36,281 nt of DNA from a virus: positions 1-36,281 of IMG/VR virus record IMGVR_UViG_3300045611_000199. The stretch is one strand, 5' to 3'. Position numbers and translations under genes: made by a program. Positions 6,520-13,492 of this stretch are shown piece by piece. Every line of letters begins with the position of its first letter. The first letter of the stretch is position 1. The notes beneath the pieces are model-generated. The model had not been told where the DNA came from, made no database searches, and saw nothing but the letters and a program-made list of their open reading frames with translations.

Positions 6520-6819
6520 ATGAGCGATTGTAACGGCTGTTTAAACTGTATTGTGAAAGCGGTAGGGGAAAAAGAGTACTCTGAGATATTCTCAAAACTC
6601 TCTGGATCGTATAAGTCGAGTAAGGTTTTTAAAAATGAGAAAAAACGCCAGATTGTATACTGCTCAAAAGGCTACTGGAACCGTCCGTATCTTGTCTTGC
6701 ATGATCAAAAAAATGGAAGGGTTTTTTATAACAAGTTTGGAGAAATAATAATAAGTAAAAAAATAAGCCTACAAGAGTGTGAGGACGAACAAAGGGAGGA
6801 TGAAGAATGTCAGGCTTAA
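6520..6819 (+). CDS. Hypothetical protein with N-terminal cysteine cluster
   Basis: The 99-residue protein starts with MSDCNGCLNC, three cysteines at residues 4, 7 and 10, which could bind zinc or another metal with Cys-48 and Cys-87. The middle has strand-like segments (RQIVYCSKGYWNRPYLVLHD, GRVFYNKFGEIIISKK), and the end is very acidic. The family is not recognised. AAAGGAAGAAAAA precedes the start. Its 3' end overlaps the following small gene by 13 bases, whose ribosome site (GGGAGG) lies within it, so translation is coupled. Being next to a ribbon-helix-helix-like protein, it could take part in regulation, which is inference from position. Confidence 0.68.
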   Translation: MSDCNGCLNCIVKAVGEKEYSEIFSKLSGSYKSSKVFKNEKKRQIVYCSKGYWNRPYLVLHDQKNGRVFYNKFGEIIISKKISLQECEDEQREDEECQA

Positions 6820-6998
6820 GACGAATGGAACTATGGCTTCCAGCAGAGACACGATCAGAAATGCATAAAAGAATCCCTTACGGACTGCGTTCACAAGTCA
6901 TTGAAGAGCTTTGTAAGGCAGTTATAAAAGACACGGATAGCCGTCCTGTTTCTGTCGTCGTGACAGAAATCCTCGACGGCAAATGGAGGATGCCGTGA
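6807..6998 (+). CDS. Ribbon-helix-helix-like small DNA-binding protein
   Basis: The 63-residue protein has a strand RRMELWLPAE followed by two helices (about residues 13-25 and 28-41, LRSQVIEELCKAVI), the order of the Arc/MetJ/CopG ribbon-helix-helix fold, in which the strand pair enters the major groove. A short beta-like tail (RPVSVVVTEIL) follows. Such proteins bind short palindromes as dimers and often regulate their own operon, which makes it one candidate to bind the TGTTCA-N5-TGAACA dyads, one of which (5960) lies 850 bases upstream. The fold call is by pattern only. Its stop overlaps the next gene (GTGA). Confidence 0.5.
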   Translation: MSGLRRMELWLPAETRSEMHKRIPYGLRSQVIEELCKAVIKDTDSRPVSVVVTEILDGKWRMP

Positions 6999-7237
6999 AC
7001 AAAGAAGATTTCGTAATAGAAAACATTCAGAAAACAGTCCTCGACATGACGGATGACGAACTAATGGAACAGGTAAAACTCATCCGCAGCCGCCGTTTCG
7101 TTCCGAAAACTGCTGTGGTCGAAAAGCGTGCGGCGAAAAAGAAACTCAACCTTGCGGAAAAGCTTAAGAACCTTACGCCTGAACAAAAAGAGAAACTCAA
7201 GCAACTTCTAACAGGAGGTATTTCAAATGGCAGGTAA
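6995..7237 (+). CDS. Small protein with basic linker and C-terminal LTPEQKEKLKQLL helix
   Basis: The start is taken as GTG 6995, which overlaps the preceding stop as GTGA and has GGAGG five bases upstream; an in-frame ATG at 6983 has no ribosome site. The 80-residue product begins with an acidic helix (VIENIQKTVLDMTDDELMEQVKLIRS, broken by a Thr-Asp pair), then a basic linker (VPKTAVVEKRAAKKK), then LNLAEKLKNLTPEQKEKL, the same type of terminal helix as in the proteins at 907 and 2104. The family is not recognised. Its 3' end overlaps the methyltransferase gene, so the two are made together and may interact. Confidence 0.68.
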   Translation: MNKEDFVIENIQKTVLDMTDDELMEQVKLIRSRRFVPKTAVVEKRAAKKKLNLAEKLKNLTPEQKEKLKQLLTGGISNGR

Positions 7238-8591
7238 TTCTCCAATGCCCTCTGTATGCGTTCTTCGCATAGATCAGATAACTGTCCCTCAACGTTTCCG
7301 TGAAGACTACGGTAACATGATCGACTTGATCGCTTCGATCAAATCAAAAGGTCTCATCTCTGCCCTCACCGTGGATGAGAAACACAATCTTCTCGCCGGC
7401 GGCAGACGTTATAAAGCCTGCTTAGAAGCCGGAGTCGAATACGTCCCGGTGAATGTTAAAAAACAACTCTCTCCTGTCGACCGCCTTGAAATCGAACTTG
7501 ATGAGAATCTCCAGCGCAAAAGCCTCACATGGCAGGAAGAAGTTCGACTCAAGGAAGCAATAGATGATGAGAAAAGAAAGGAAGACCCCAACTGGTCTTT
7601 GAGAAAAACAGCAGCTTTCTTTGGCGACAGTGTTGGAAGTATCCACCGGGACCTCGACATTGCAAAAGCCGTGAAGGCAATCCCAGAACTTGCTCAAGCG
7701 AAAACAAAAGACGAAGCAGTGAAAAAGATCCAGAAAATGCATGACGACATAGTCCTCGCAGAGTTCGCCAAAAGGCAGGTTGCAAAAATCTCTGTTGTAG
7801 AATCTCAGAAAGAAGGAGAGGAAAAACCTTCTGATGAGCAAAAGAAAAGAGAAGGAGCCATGAAAATCTTCGACTCCTATCTTGTGGGAGATGCTCGTTT
7901 TCTAATCGCAGAGTGTGCGGATGCATCTTTTGATTTCGCAAACGTAGACCCTCCTTATGGCATCAACCTCAATGATGTCAAAGCCTCCCAAAGAGGAGGG
8001 GATGAGAAAACTATAAACCTTGATGACTACGCCGAAGTCGACCCGGATGAATATGAGAGTTTTACTATCCATATAGCCGACGAGGTTTTCCGAGTTCTCA
8101 AAGACAACACCTGGTGTGTCTGGTGGTTCGGAATTGAGTGGTATGAGATGGTTAAGAGAATCCTCACAGAAATAGGATTCTCTGTCGATCTCATCCCTTG
8201 TTTATGGATAAAAGACCGCGGCCAAACGAACCGCCCTGATTGCTACTTCGGGAGAGCTTATGAAACCTTCTTCCTCGCATCAAAAGGCAAGCCTACAATT
8301 CTGAAAAAAGGCCGTCTCAACACTTTCTCCTACCCCATCGGCGATTCCGGGAAGAAAATCCACGCGGCAGAAAAACCAGTGAAACTTATGCGAGAAATCT
8401 TCTCTTCTCTCGCCCTCCCAGGAAGTAAAATCATTTCCCCCTTCCTTGGCTCTGGAAACGATATCATTGCTGCAATTGCGGAAAACATGACCTGCACGGG
8501 TTTCGACTCCTCAGAAAACAATAAGAACAAATTCATCTCCGTAATCGCCACGACGATAGGCTTGAAAGGGGAGGGCAAGGATGAAAAATAG
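7227..8591 (+). CDS. ParB-HTH domain fused to a beta-class DNA methyltransferase
   Basis: The 454-residue protein has a ParB/sulfiredoxin-type N domain (residues about 10-105) with GGRRYKA at 58-64 and ENLQRKSLTWQEE at 93-105, then a helix-turn-helix (about 122-148, WSLRKTAAFFGDSVGSIHRDL). After a charged linker comes an N6-adenine or N4-cytosine methyltransferase: DPPYG (241-245, motif IV), HAAEKPVKLM (379-388) and FLGSG (406-410, motif I). Motif IV before motif I is the beta-class order. Motif I reads SPFLGSGND instead of the usual DPFxGSGTT. It probably modifies phage or host DNA, directed by the ParB-HTH part. ParB-methyltransferase fusions are known in phages. No ParA and no restriction enzyme are present. 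GGAGG precedes the start. Confidence 0.9.
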   Translation: MAGNSPMPSVCVLRIDQITVPQRFREDYGNMIDLIASIKSKGLISALTVDEKHNLLAGGRRYKACLEAGVEYVPVNVKKQLSPVDRLEIELDENLQRKSLTWQEEVRLKEAIDDEKRKEDPNWSLRKTAAFFGDSVGSIHRDLDIAKAVKAIPELAQAKTKDEAVKKIQKMHDDIVLAEFAKRQVAKISVVESQKEGEEKPSDEQKKREGAMKIFDSYLVGDARFLIAECADASFDFANVDPPYGINLNDVKASQRGGDEKTINLDDYAEVDPDEYESFTIHIADEVFRVLKDNTWCVWWFGIEWYEMVKRILTEIGFSVDLIPCLWIKDRGQTNRPDCYFGRAYETFFLASKGKPTILKKGRLNTFSYPIGDSGKKIHAAEKPVKLMREIFSSLALPGSKIISPFLGSGNDIIAAIAENMTCTGFDSSENNKNKFISVIATTIGLKGEGKDEK

Positions 8592-9000
8592 TTACATCTA
8601 CCTAGCAACTCCCTACTCCCATCCTCTCAAATATGTTCGAGAATATCGCTTCAACACCGCGTGCAAGATTGCTGCACAGTTGATGAGCAAAGGAGCAGTC
8701 GTATTCTCCCCTATCGCTCACACTCATCCAATCTGTGAGGTAGGAGACTTTGATTACTCGTACAGCTTTTGGAAAACCTATGATGAAGTAATGCTTCTTA
8801 ACGCCGCAAAACTCCTTGTCGTTCTCATGCCTGGGTGGACAGAGTCAAAAGGCGTGCAAGAAGAAATAAAGTTCGCTACTAGACACAATATCCCTGTCCA
8901 ATTCATGGAATGGGAAGACGTAAGGGAAATCTTAAAGGAGGACAAGAATGAGTTTGATGAGCGACCTAACTCAACAAATAGCGATAGAAGTTCCTCCTGA
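8581..9000 (+). CDS. DUF1937 family, nucleoside deoxyribosyltransferase-like
   Basis: The 139-residue protein matches the DUF1937 pattern: YLATPYSHP at the start, VVFSPIAHTHPI in the middle, and LLVVLMPGWTESKGVQEEIKFA near residue 100. This fold is related to nucleoside 2-deoxyribosyltransferases and appears widely in phages, so a role in nucleotide salvage or modification is plausible, though not demonstrated for the family as far as I know. The first 11 bases overlap the methyltransferase gene. The last 53 bases overlap the polymerase gene in another frame, so its final 17 residues (NEFDERPNSTNSDRSSS) are probably a non-essential tail. Confidence 0.85.
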   Translation: MKNSYIYLATPYSHPLKYVREYRFNTACKIAAQLMSKGAVVFSPIAHTHPICEVGDFDYSYSFWKTYDEVMLLNAAKLLVVLMPGWTESKGVQEEIKFATRHNIPVQFMEWEDVREILKEDKNEFDERPNSTNSDRSSS

Positions 9001-11323
9001 GATCAATCCTTTTGCGAAAATTGTTCTTATAGGAGAAGCTCCGGGAGAGCAAGAGATCACGGAGAGAAAGCCTTTTGTAGGCCCTGCTGGCAATCTTCTT
9101 GACCAATGCCTTCACGTTGCGAGGATTGCAAGGAGTGAGTGCATTTTAACTAATGTGATAAAAATCCGTCCTTTGAAGAATGACATCTCTCCTTATTTCA
9201 AAGATGGAAAGTTCACAGAAGCAGGAAAACCGTGGGTTGAGAAACTCCGGTTGGAGTTGGAAACCTACTCTGACGCTACCATCTTTGTCGCTGTAGGAGG
9301 AACCGCTCTTACTGCTTTAACAGGAAAAACTGGGATAACAAAATGGCGCGGCTCTCCTATTCCCTGCACCCTTATCCCTGGAAAAACCGTTATCCCAACA
9401 ACCCATCCTTCTCACTCCATCCGCCCCGGCGGATACCTCGACCGCTACGATATTGTCTGTGATCTCAAGAAAGTAAAATGCTGGTCCCTTCACGAACCAA
9501 ACTACAAACCTATTCACAGAGAACTCGTTGACAGACCAACTTTCCAAGAAGCGAGAGGCTATCTTGAGTTCCTTTTGGAAATGAAACTCCCTGTCGTCTT
9601 CGACATCGAGACTCCGAAAAACATCCAGTGGATTCGGTGCATAGGGTTCTCTCACCAGCCAACTTTTGCAATGTGCATCCCTTTGAGTAACTCCTATTGG
9701 AGCGAGTGGGAGGAGTTCTACCTTATTCGTCTTATTGGAAAGATCCTTGCTGACGAAAATATTCCAAAAATCGCTCACAACATGGTGTTTGACTCCCACT
9801 TCCTTTTAAAAATCTACAAGATGGTCACCCGAGGAGAACTCCACGACACAATGGCCGCGGCGCAACTGCTCTGGCCAGACCTTTCAAAATCCTTGGAATA
9901 CCTAACAAGCATCTACACAGACATCCCTTACTACAAAGACATGTCAGATAAGGATTTGTACCTATACAACTGCTGGGACTGTGTAGCAACGTTTGAAATC
10001 TGGCCTGTTTTGATGAAAGAGATTGAGGAAAAAGATCAAAGAGAAGTCTACAACGACGCAGTTACAAAATGTCTCCCCGTGGCCCTTTATATGCAGGCAA
10101 GAGGAATAAAAACAGATGTTGAAGGGATAAAGAACGAGCATAAAAAAGTCTCCCAGGAGATAGAAGAGAAGGAAAAGCTGCTTGAAAAACTTGCTGGTCA
10201 CCCTCTCAACGTTAAATCTCCTAAACAAATGGCACAATATTTCTATGTTGAAAAAGGTTTTCCTCCTTATACAAAAGGAGGCAGCGTTACAACAGACGAA
10301 ATAGCCTTGTTACGCTTACAAAGAAAGGGTTCTATTGAAGCGGGTCTTGTCCTTGACCTCCGCGGATTGTATAAACTCCGAGGAACTTATTTAGAAATCC
10401 AACTTGATCCTGACAACCGATTGAGAGGGGAGATGAAAATATCTGGAACGGTTTCAGGAAGATGGGCTTCTTCCCAATTCCTTGACGAAACAGGTGCGAA
10501 TATGCAGAACCTGGACCCGAGGTTTAAAAAATTCCTATGTGCTGATGAGGACCATCTACTTGTTCAATTCGACAAGAAACAAGCCGAATGGGTTCTTGTT
10601 GCTTACCTCTCTGGGGATTATAGCATGATAACTGCGGTGGAAAAAGGAGTCGACCTTCACAAATGGACAGCATCTTTGATGTTCGACAAACCCATAGAAC
10701 TTATTTCAAAGGAAGAAAGAAAGATCGCCAAGAGCTGTAACCATGGACTCAACTACGACATGGGCATCCAACGCTTTGCTCTCTTGCAACAGGTCTCAGA
10801 CAACGTTGCCCGAGACTGGTACAACAAATACCACGAGGCTTATCCGGGAATTAAGAATTTTTACCACAAAGAAACTCAACACCAGCTCCGTGAATCCCGG
10901 ACTCTTTCCAACCTGCTAGGGAGAAAAAGAACCTTCCTTGACCGCTGGGGAGACGAGCTTTTCAAAGCTGCATACGACTTCAAACCCCAAAGCACCGTTG
11001 GTCATATTATTAGTAAAACCCTCGGGAGCAGTTATAAAAACAAAGACCTGGTTACCCAAACCCACGACTCTGTTCTTATCCAAGAACCTTACAAACACAT
11101 AAAAGCCCTCGCTTTAAACATCTACTGGATGATAAAGCGCTTAGACATTCCTCTCTTCTACAAAGGAAGAACCTTTGTCGTAGAAACTACAGTTGAAATT
11201 GGCTTTCGCTGGGGTTCGTTGGTAGAAACAACAATATCCTCCACGGACACCATTGACGACATCGAGGAAAAACTTCGAGTTGAGGTTTACGACAGATTGG
11301 GGATATCATGGGTAGATTACTAG
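8948..11323 (+). CDS. Family A DNA polymerase with fused N-terminal uracil-DNA-glycosylase-like domain
   Basis: Residues about 25-175 of this 791-residue protein are a family 4 UDG-like domain: GEAPGEQE (29-36), FVGPAGNLLD (43-52), NVIKIRP and THPSHSIR (152-159). The CxxC and third cysteine that hold the iron-sulphur cluster in family 4 are absent. A 3'-5' exonuclease follows: DIE at 219-221, NMVFD and the YNCWD block. The polymerase part has GTVSGRWASS, motif A with Asp-542 (QFDKKQAE), motif B RKIAKSCNHGLNYDMG with His-599 where Pol I enzymes have Phe-762, and motif C THDS with Asp-707 followed by Ser rather than Glu. Phage SPO1 polymerase has a similar fusion. AAAGGAGG precedes the start. 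This is the replicative polymerase. Confidence 0.95.
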   Translation: MSLMSDLTQQIAIEVPPEINPFAKIVLIGEAPGEQEITERKPFVGPAGNLLDQCLHVARIARSECILTNVIKIRPLKNDISPYFKDGKFTEAGKPWVEKLRLELETYSDATIFVAVGGTALTALTGKTGITKWRGSPIPCTLIPGKTVIPTTHPSHSIRPGGYLDRYDIVCDLKKVKCWSLHEPNYKPIHRELVDRPTFQEARGYLEFLLEMKLPVVFDIETPKNIQWIRCIGFSHQPTFAMCIPLSNSYWSEWEEFYLIRLIGKILADENIPKIAHNMVFDSHFLLKIYKMVTRGELHDTMAAAQLLWPDLSKSLEYLTSIYTDIPYYKDMSDKDLYLYNCWDCVATFEIWPVLMKEIEEKDQREVYNDAVTKCLPVALYMQARGIKTDVEGIKNEHKKVSQEIEEKEKLLEKLAGHPLNVKSPKQMAQYFYVEKGFPPYTKGGSVTTDEIALLRLQRKGSIEAGLVLDLRGLYKLRGTYLEIQLDPDNRLRGEMKISGTVSGRWASSQFLDETGANMQNLDPRFKKFLCADEDHLLVQFDKKQAEWVLVAYLSGDYSMITAVEKGVDLHKWTASLMFDKPIELISKEERKIAKSCNHGLNYDMGIQRFALLQQVSDNVARDWYNKYHEAYPGIKNFYHKETQHQLRESRTLSNLLGRKRTFLDRWGDELFKAAYDFKPQSTVGHIISKTLGSSYKNKDLVTQTHDSVLIQEPYKHIKALALNIYWMIKRLDIPLFYKGRTFVVETTVEIGFRWGSLVETTISSTDTIDDIEEKLRVEVYDRLGISWVDY

Positions 11324-12585
11324 ACAACTGGCTATCATCATTCTTGGACTTCACAGACCGCACGGAGCCGCCGCAGTCGTACCTTCTATGGTGTGGGATC
11401 GCAACTATAGCAGCCGTTCTTGAGAGGAGAGTCTACTTGAGATGGGGAACAATAACCATCTACCCCAACCTCTACACCGTACTCGTTGGCCCCAGTGGTA
11501 TGTGTCGAAAGGGAACCGCAATCGGGATTGGTAAAGAGCTAATGGAAAAAGTTGGGATAAACATGGGGAGTGAGAGTATAACAAAGGAAGCCCTTTACAA
11601 CAAACTTGACGGAGTAACTGCTCCGTTCGATGATGTTTCAAAAGGCAAACCTTCTTATCAGAGCGCTCTAACAATAATCTCTCCGGAGCTTTCCGTCTTT
11701 CTAGGGGAAAAGGATGCCAAATTCCTTGCAACCCTAACCGACCTTTACGATTGTGCTGACAAGTGGATTTATGAAACGAAAGGAAGAGGAAAGAATGAGA
11801 TAACCGGCGTCTGCCTAAACATCATAGGAGCAACCGCACCTGACTGGCTTCCAATGATTCTACCAATGGAAGCGGTCGGTGGGGGTTTTACCTCCCGTGT
11901 AATCTGGGTCTGCGAGGATAAGAAACGTCAAACTGTTGTCGACCCAAGAAGAACAGAGACAGAAATCCTTCTCCAAGAAAAACTCATCCACGACCTGGGG
12001 CAGATAAAACTTCTTTGTGGAGAGGTCTTCCTAACAGAGGAAATGATCAAAGAGTATACCGACTGGTACATCGTGGAGGATCAAAAAACCTACCGTGCAA
12101 ACGACCCCATGCTCGGGTATCGTTCAAGAAAACCTACTCTTGTGAAAAAGCTCTCTATAATCTGCTCCGTTGCACGATCGGATGATCTAATTGTAACAAG
12201 AGGAGATTTTCAAAAGGCTCTGAAAATCATGGAATACACCGAGGATAAGATGAACGTAAGGTTCGGAACCTCAGGGAAGTCGAGGTTTGCAGAAGAGACT
12301 CTTATTGTTCACAACTATCTTATAAACAACCGCACCGCGGATAGAGATGATCTTCTGAAAGCCTTCTACCTAGACCTTGACCCTTACACATTAGACAGAG
12401 CAATAGAATCATTAGAACACATGAAGGAGGTAAAAACCCACATCGGGATGGATGGGAGAAAGACTACTTACACATACATCGGAAAAGCTACGAATGCTTC
12501 AAAAGCCTATCATCATGAGAGTGAAGTAGGCGGGACAACAGGAAAAGCAGATGCGGAAGGAATAATAAAAGGGGAGGAAGAATGA
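11308..12585 (+). CDS. DUF3987-like replication ATPase, probable helicase
   Basis: The 425-residue protein overlaps the polymerase gene by 16 bases. The P-loop is GPSGMCRKGT (61-70), an unusual form with Arg before the Lys-Gly-Thr, seen in DUF3987-type phage and plasmid proteins. Later blocks are LTIISPELSVFLGE (Walker B region with Glu), CLNIIGATAPDW (sensor) and GGGFTSRVIWV (a likely arginine finger). The last 100 residues (EETLIVHNYLINN, DDLLKAFYLDLDPYTLDRAIESL) look like a winged helix for DNA binding. It probably unwinds or remodels DNA at the phage fork beside the polymerase. No primase domain is visible here or elsewhere, so priming may use host DnaG. The family assignment is by motif only. 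Confidence 0.72.
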   Translation: MGRLLDNWLSSFLDFTDRTEPPQSYLLWCGIATIAAVLERRVYLRWGTITIYPNLYTVLVGPSGMCRKGTAIGIGKELMEKVGINMGSESITKEALYNKLDGVTAPFDDVSKGKPSYQSALTIISPELSVFLGEKDAKFLATLTDLYDCADKWIYETKGRGKNEITGVCLNIIGATAPDWLPMILPMEAVGGGFTSRVIWVCEDKKRQTVVDPRRTETEILLQEKLIHDLGQIKLLCGEVFLTEEMIKEYTDWYIVEDQKTYRANDPMLGYRSRKPTLVKKLSIICSVARSDDLIVTRGDFQKALKIMEYTEDKMNVRFGTSGKSRFAEETLIVHNYLINNRTADRDDLLKAFYLDLDPYTLDRAIESLEHMKEVKTHIGMDGRKTTYTYIGKATNASKAYHHESEVGGTTGKADAEGIIKGEEE

Positions 12586-12944
12586 CAGATCATGATGTTA
12601 TAAGAAAGAGACTTTATGAACAAAAAGGATTGTGTTCTTTCAACATCGAGAGGGACTTTAACTGCCTGATATGTGCGATAATTGAAAGAATACTTCCATT
12701 TTTCAACCTCATGTACCACCGAATCCTAATGGGAGAATATCGCTATGGTCCTATTCCTGACTATCCTGTGAACTGGCTGAGAGATGTGGAGAGGACAATC
12801 GGGAACTATAAAAGAACTGGCAACACGGAATTCTTAGTCGACGCGGCGAATTATGTAATGTTAGAATTCCTCCACGGCAACCATCCTGAAAAACACTTCG
12901 CCGTAAACGATGACGGCGAACATTCTGAAAGGAGAGCGAAATGA
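12582..12944 (+). CDS. Hypothetical all-helical phage protein
   Basis: The 120-residue protein overlaps the ATPase stop (ATGA) and is thus coupled to it. It appears all alpha. The phrase RTIGNYKRTGNTEFLVDAAN followed by YVMLEFLHGNHPEKHF recalls helical phage proteins with an E-x3-D-x2-N pattern that can look like all-alpha NTP pyrophosphohydrolases (MazG type), but the full metal-binding set of that family is not clear, so I assign no activity. Its place beside polymerase and ATPase would suit a nucleotide-pool enzyme. Cysteines at about 18, 28 and 31 are in the first helix region. Confidence 0.65.
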   Translation: MTDHDVIRKRLYEQKGLCSFNIERDFNCLICAIIERILPFFNLMYHRILMGEYRYGPIPDYPVNWLRDVERTIGNYKRTGNTEFLVDAANYVMLEFLHGNHPEKHFAVNDDGEHSERRAK

Positions 12945-13237
12945 TAAGATACTGTGAAAACTGTGAATTTTACTACCAGGCATACAATTATGGCGGATAC
13001 TGTCGGTTTGACCCTCCTAAGAAGAGAGAAATTGAGGTCTCACATAAGCACTGGTGCGGAAAGTTTTTAGATAAGGATATTACTGAGAGCCTTAACGCGA
13101 ATATAGTAAAGTATCAAGCTATTCTTCAAGCAATAGAAGACTGCTTAAAAGGAATAGAACCCACAGGTTTCGCTGCGACATTTGATATTGTCCAGAACGT
13201 TTGGAAACTAAAACAACCTACCCTGTTCAAAGATTGA
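12941..13237 (+). CDS. Small zinc-binding-type protein at the end of the early operon
   Basis: The 98-residue protein begins with a Cys cluster: YCENCEFYY (Cys-5, Cys-8), GGYCRFDPP (Cys-21) and HWCGKF (Cys-39), the plan of a small zinc-binding phage domain also seen in other phages but without known function. A helical tail follows (residues about 50-95). It overlaps the previous gene (ATGA) and is the last rightward gene. The stop TGA at 13235-13237 lies within dyad copy 2, whose right arm supplies the stop codon, and the bidirectional terminator follows at once. Confidence 0.72.
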   Translation: MIRYCENCEFYYQAYNYGGYCRFDPPKKREIEVSHKHWCGKFLDKDITESLNANIVKYQAILQAIEDCLKGIEPTGFAATFDIVQNVWKLKQPTLFKD

Positions 13238-13240
13238 ACA
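13224..13240. promoter_or_regulatory. Dyad element copy 2 (TGTTCA-N5-TGAACA)
   Basis: TGTTCA-AAGAT-TGAACA. The TGA of the right arm is the stop codon of the last early gene, and the element abuts the bidirectional terminator. The placement at the end of the rightward operon parallels copies 1, 3 and 4. Confidence 0.8.
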
Positions 13241-13274
13241 AAAAAGAGGGGAGCTTCCTGCTCCCCTTCTTTTC
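13241..13274. terminator. Bidirectional terminator between converging operons
   Basis: GGGGAGC (13248-13254) and GCTCCCC (13260-13266) form a 7-bp GC-rich stem with a TTCCT loop. Rightward it is followed by TTCTTTTCT; leftward the complement ends in TCTTTTTT. It can therefore stop both the early rightward and the late leftward transcripts. Confidence 0.9.
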
Positions 13275-13276
13275 TA

Positions 13277-13492
13277 TCAATTCTTACATTTCGCAATCCC
13301 TTGCATTCCTTTTATACATTCCGATATTGTTCCCTTAAAGTTACTCTTGGGGTAATTACAAGAAGGCATTATCTTATGAACTTCCTCTTCTGTTGGCTTA
13401 CTCAAGCCAAACCACTTGACAACGTTCTTTTCCCCATCCACCAAGCACCATTCGACTATCCCTGTTTCTTTATTAAACCTTCTTACTAACAT
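13277..13492 (-). CDS. Small hypothetical protein, last late gene
   Basis: The product has about 71 residues from ATG 13492; a GTG three bases upstream is also possible. The ATG overlaps the stop of the 1254-residue protein as TGATG, with AAGGGGG upstream. The start (LVRRFNKETGIVEWCLVDGEKNVVKWFG) looks like two or three beta strands, with a helix afterwards (TEEEVHKIM) and three cysteines in the second half. I do not recognise it. It ends just before the bidirectional terminator. An opposite-strand frame here (13301-13489) is less likely because the leftward one has a ribosome site and fits the operon. Confidence 0.65.
   Translation of the reverse strand: MLVRRFNKETGIVEWCLVDGEKNVVKWFGLSKPTEEEVHKIMPSCNYPKSNFKGTISECIKGMQGIAKCKN

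Noticed and set aside
6983-6994. ATG 6983 as start of the small helix protein
   Set aside because: No ribosome site upstream; the GTG at 6995 has GGAGG at five bases and overlaps the previous stop as GTGA.
12257-12271. Perfect 13-base palindrome AGGTTCGGAACCT in the ATPase gene
   Set aside because: Single copy, inside coding sequence, unrelated to the dyad; expected by chance in a window of this size once mismatched searches are allowed.
13301-13489. Rightward frame opposite the small late protein at 13277
   Set aside because: No ribosome site, lies beyond the terminator, and its composition is unlike a protein; the leftward frame is coupled to the upstream gene.
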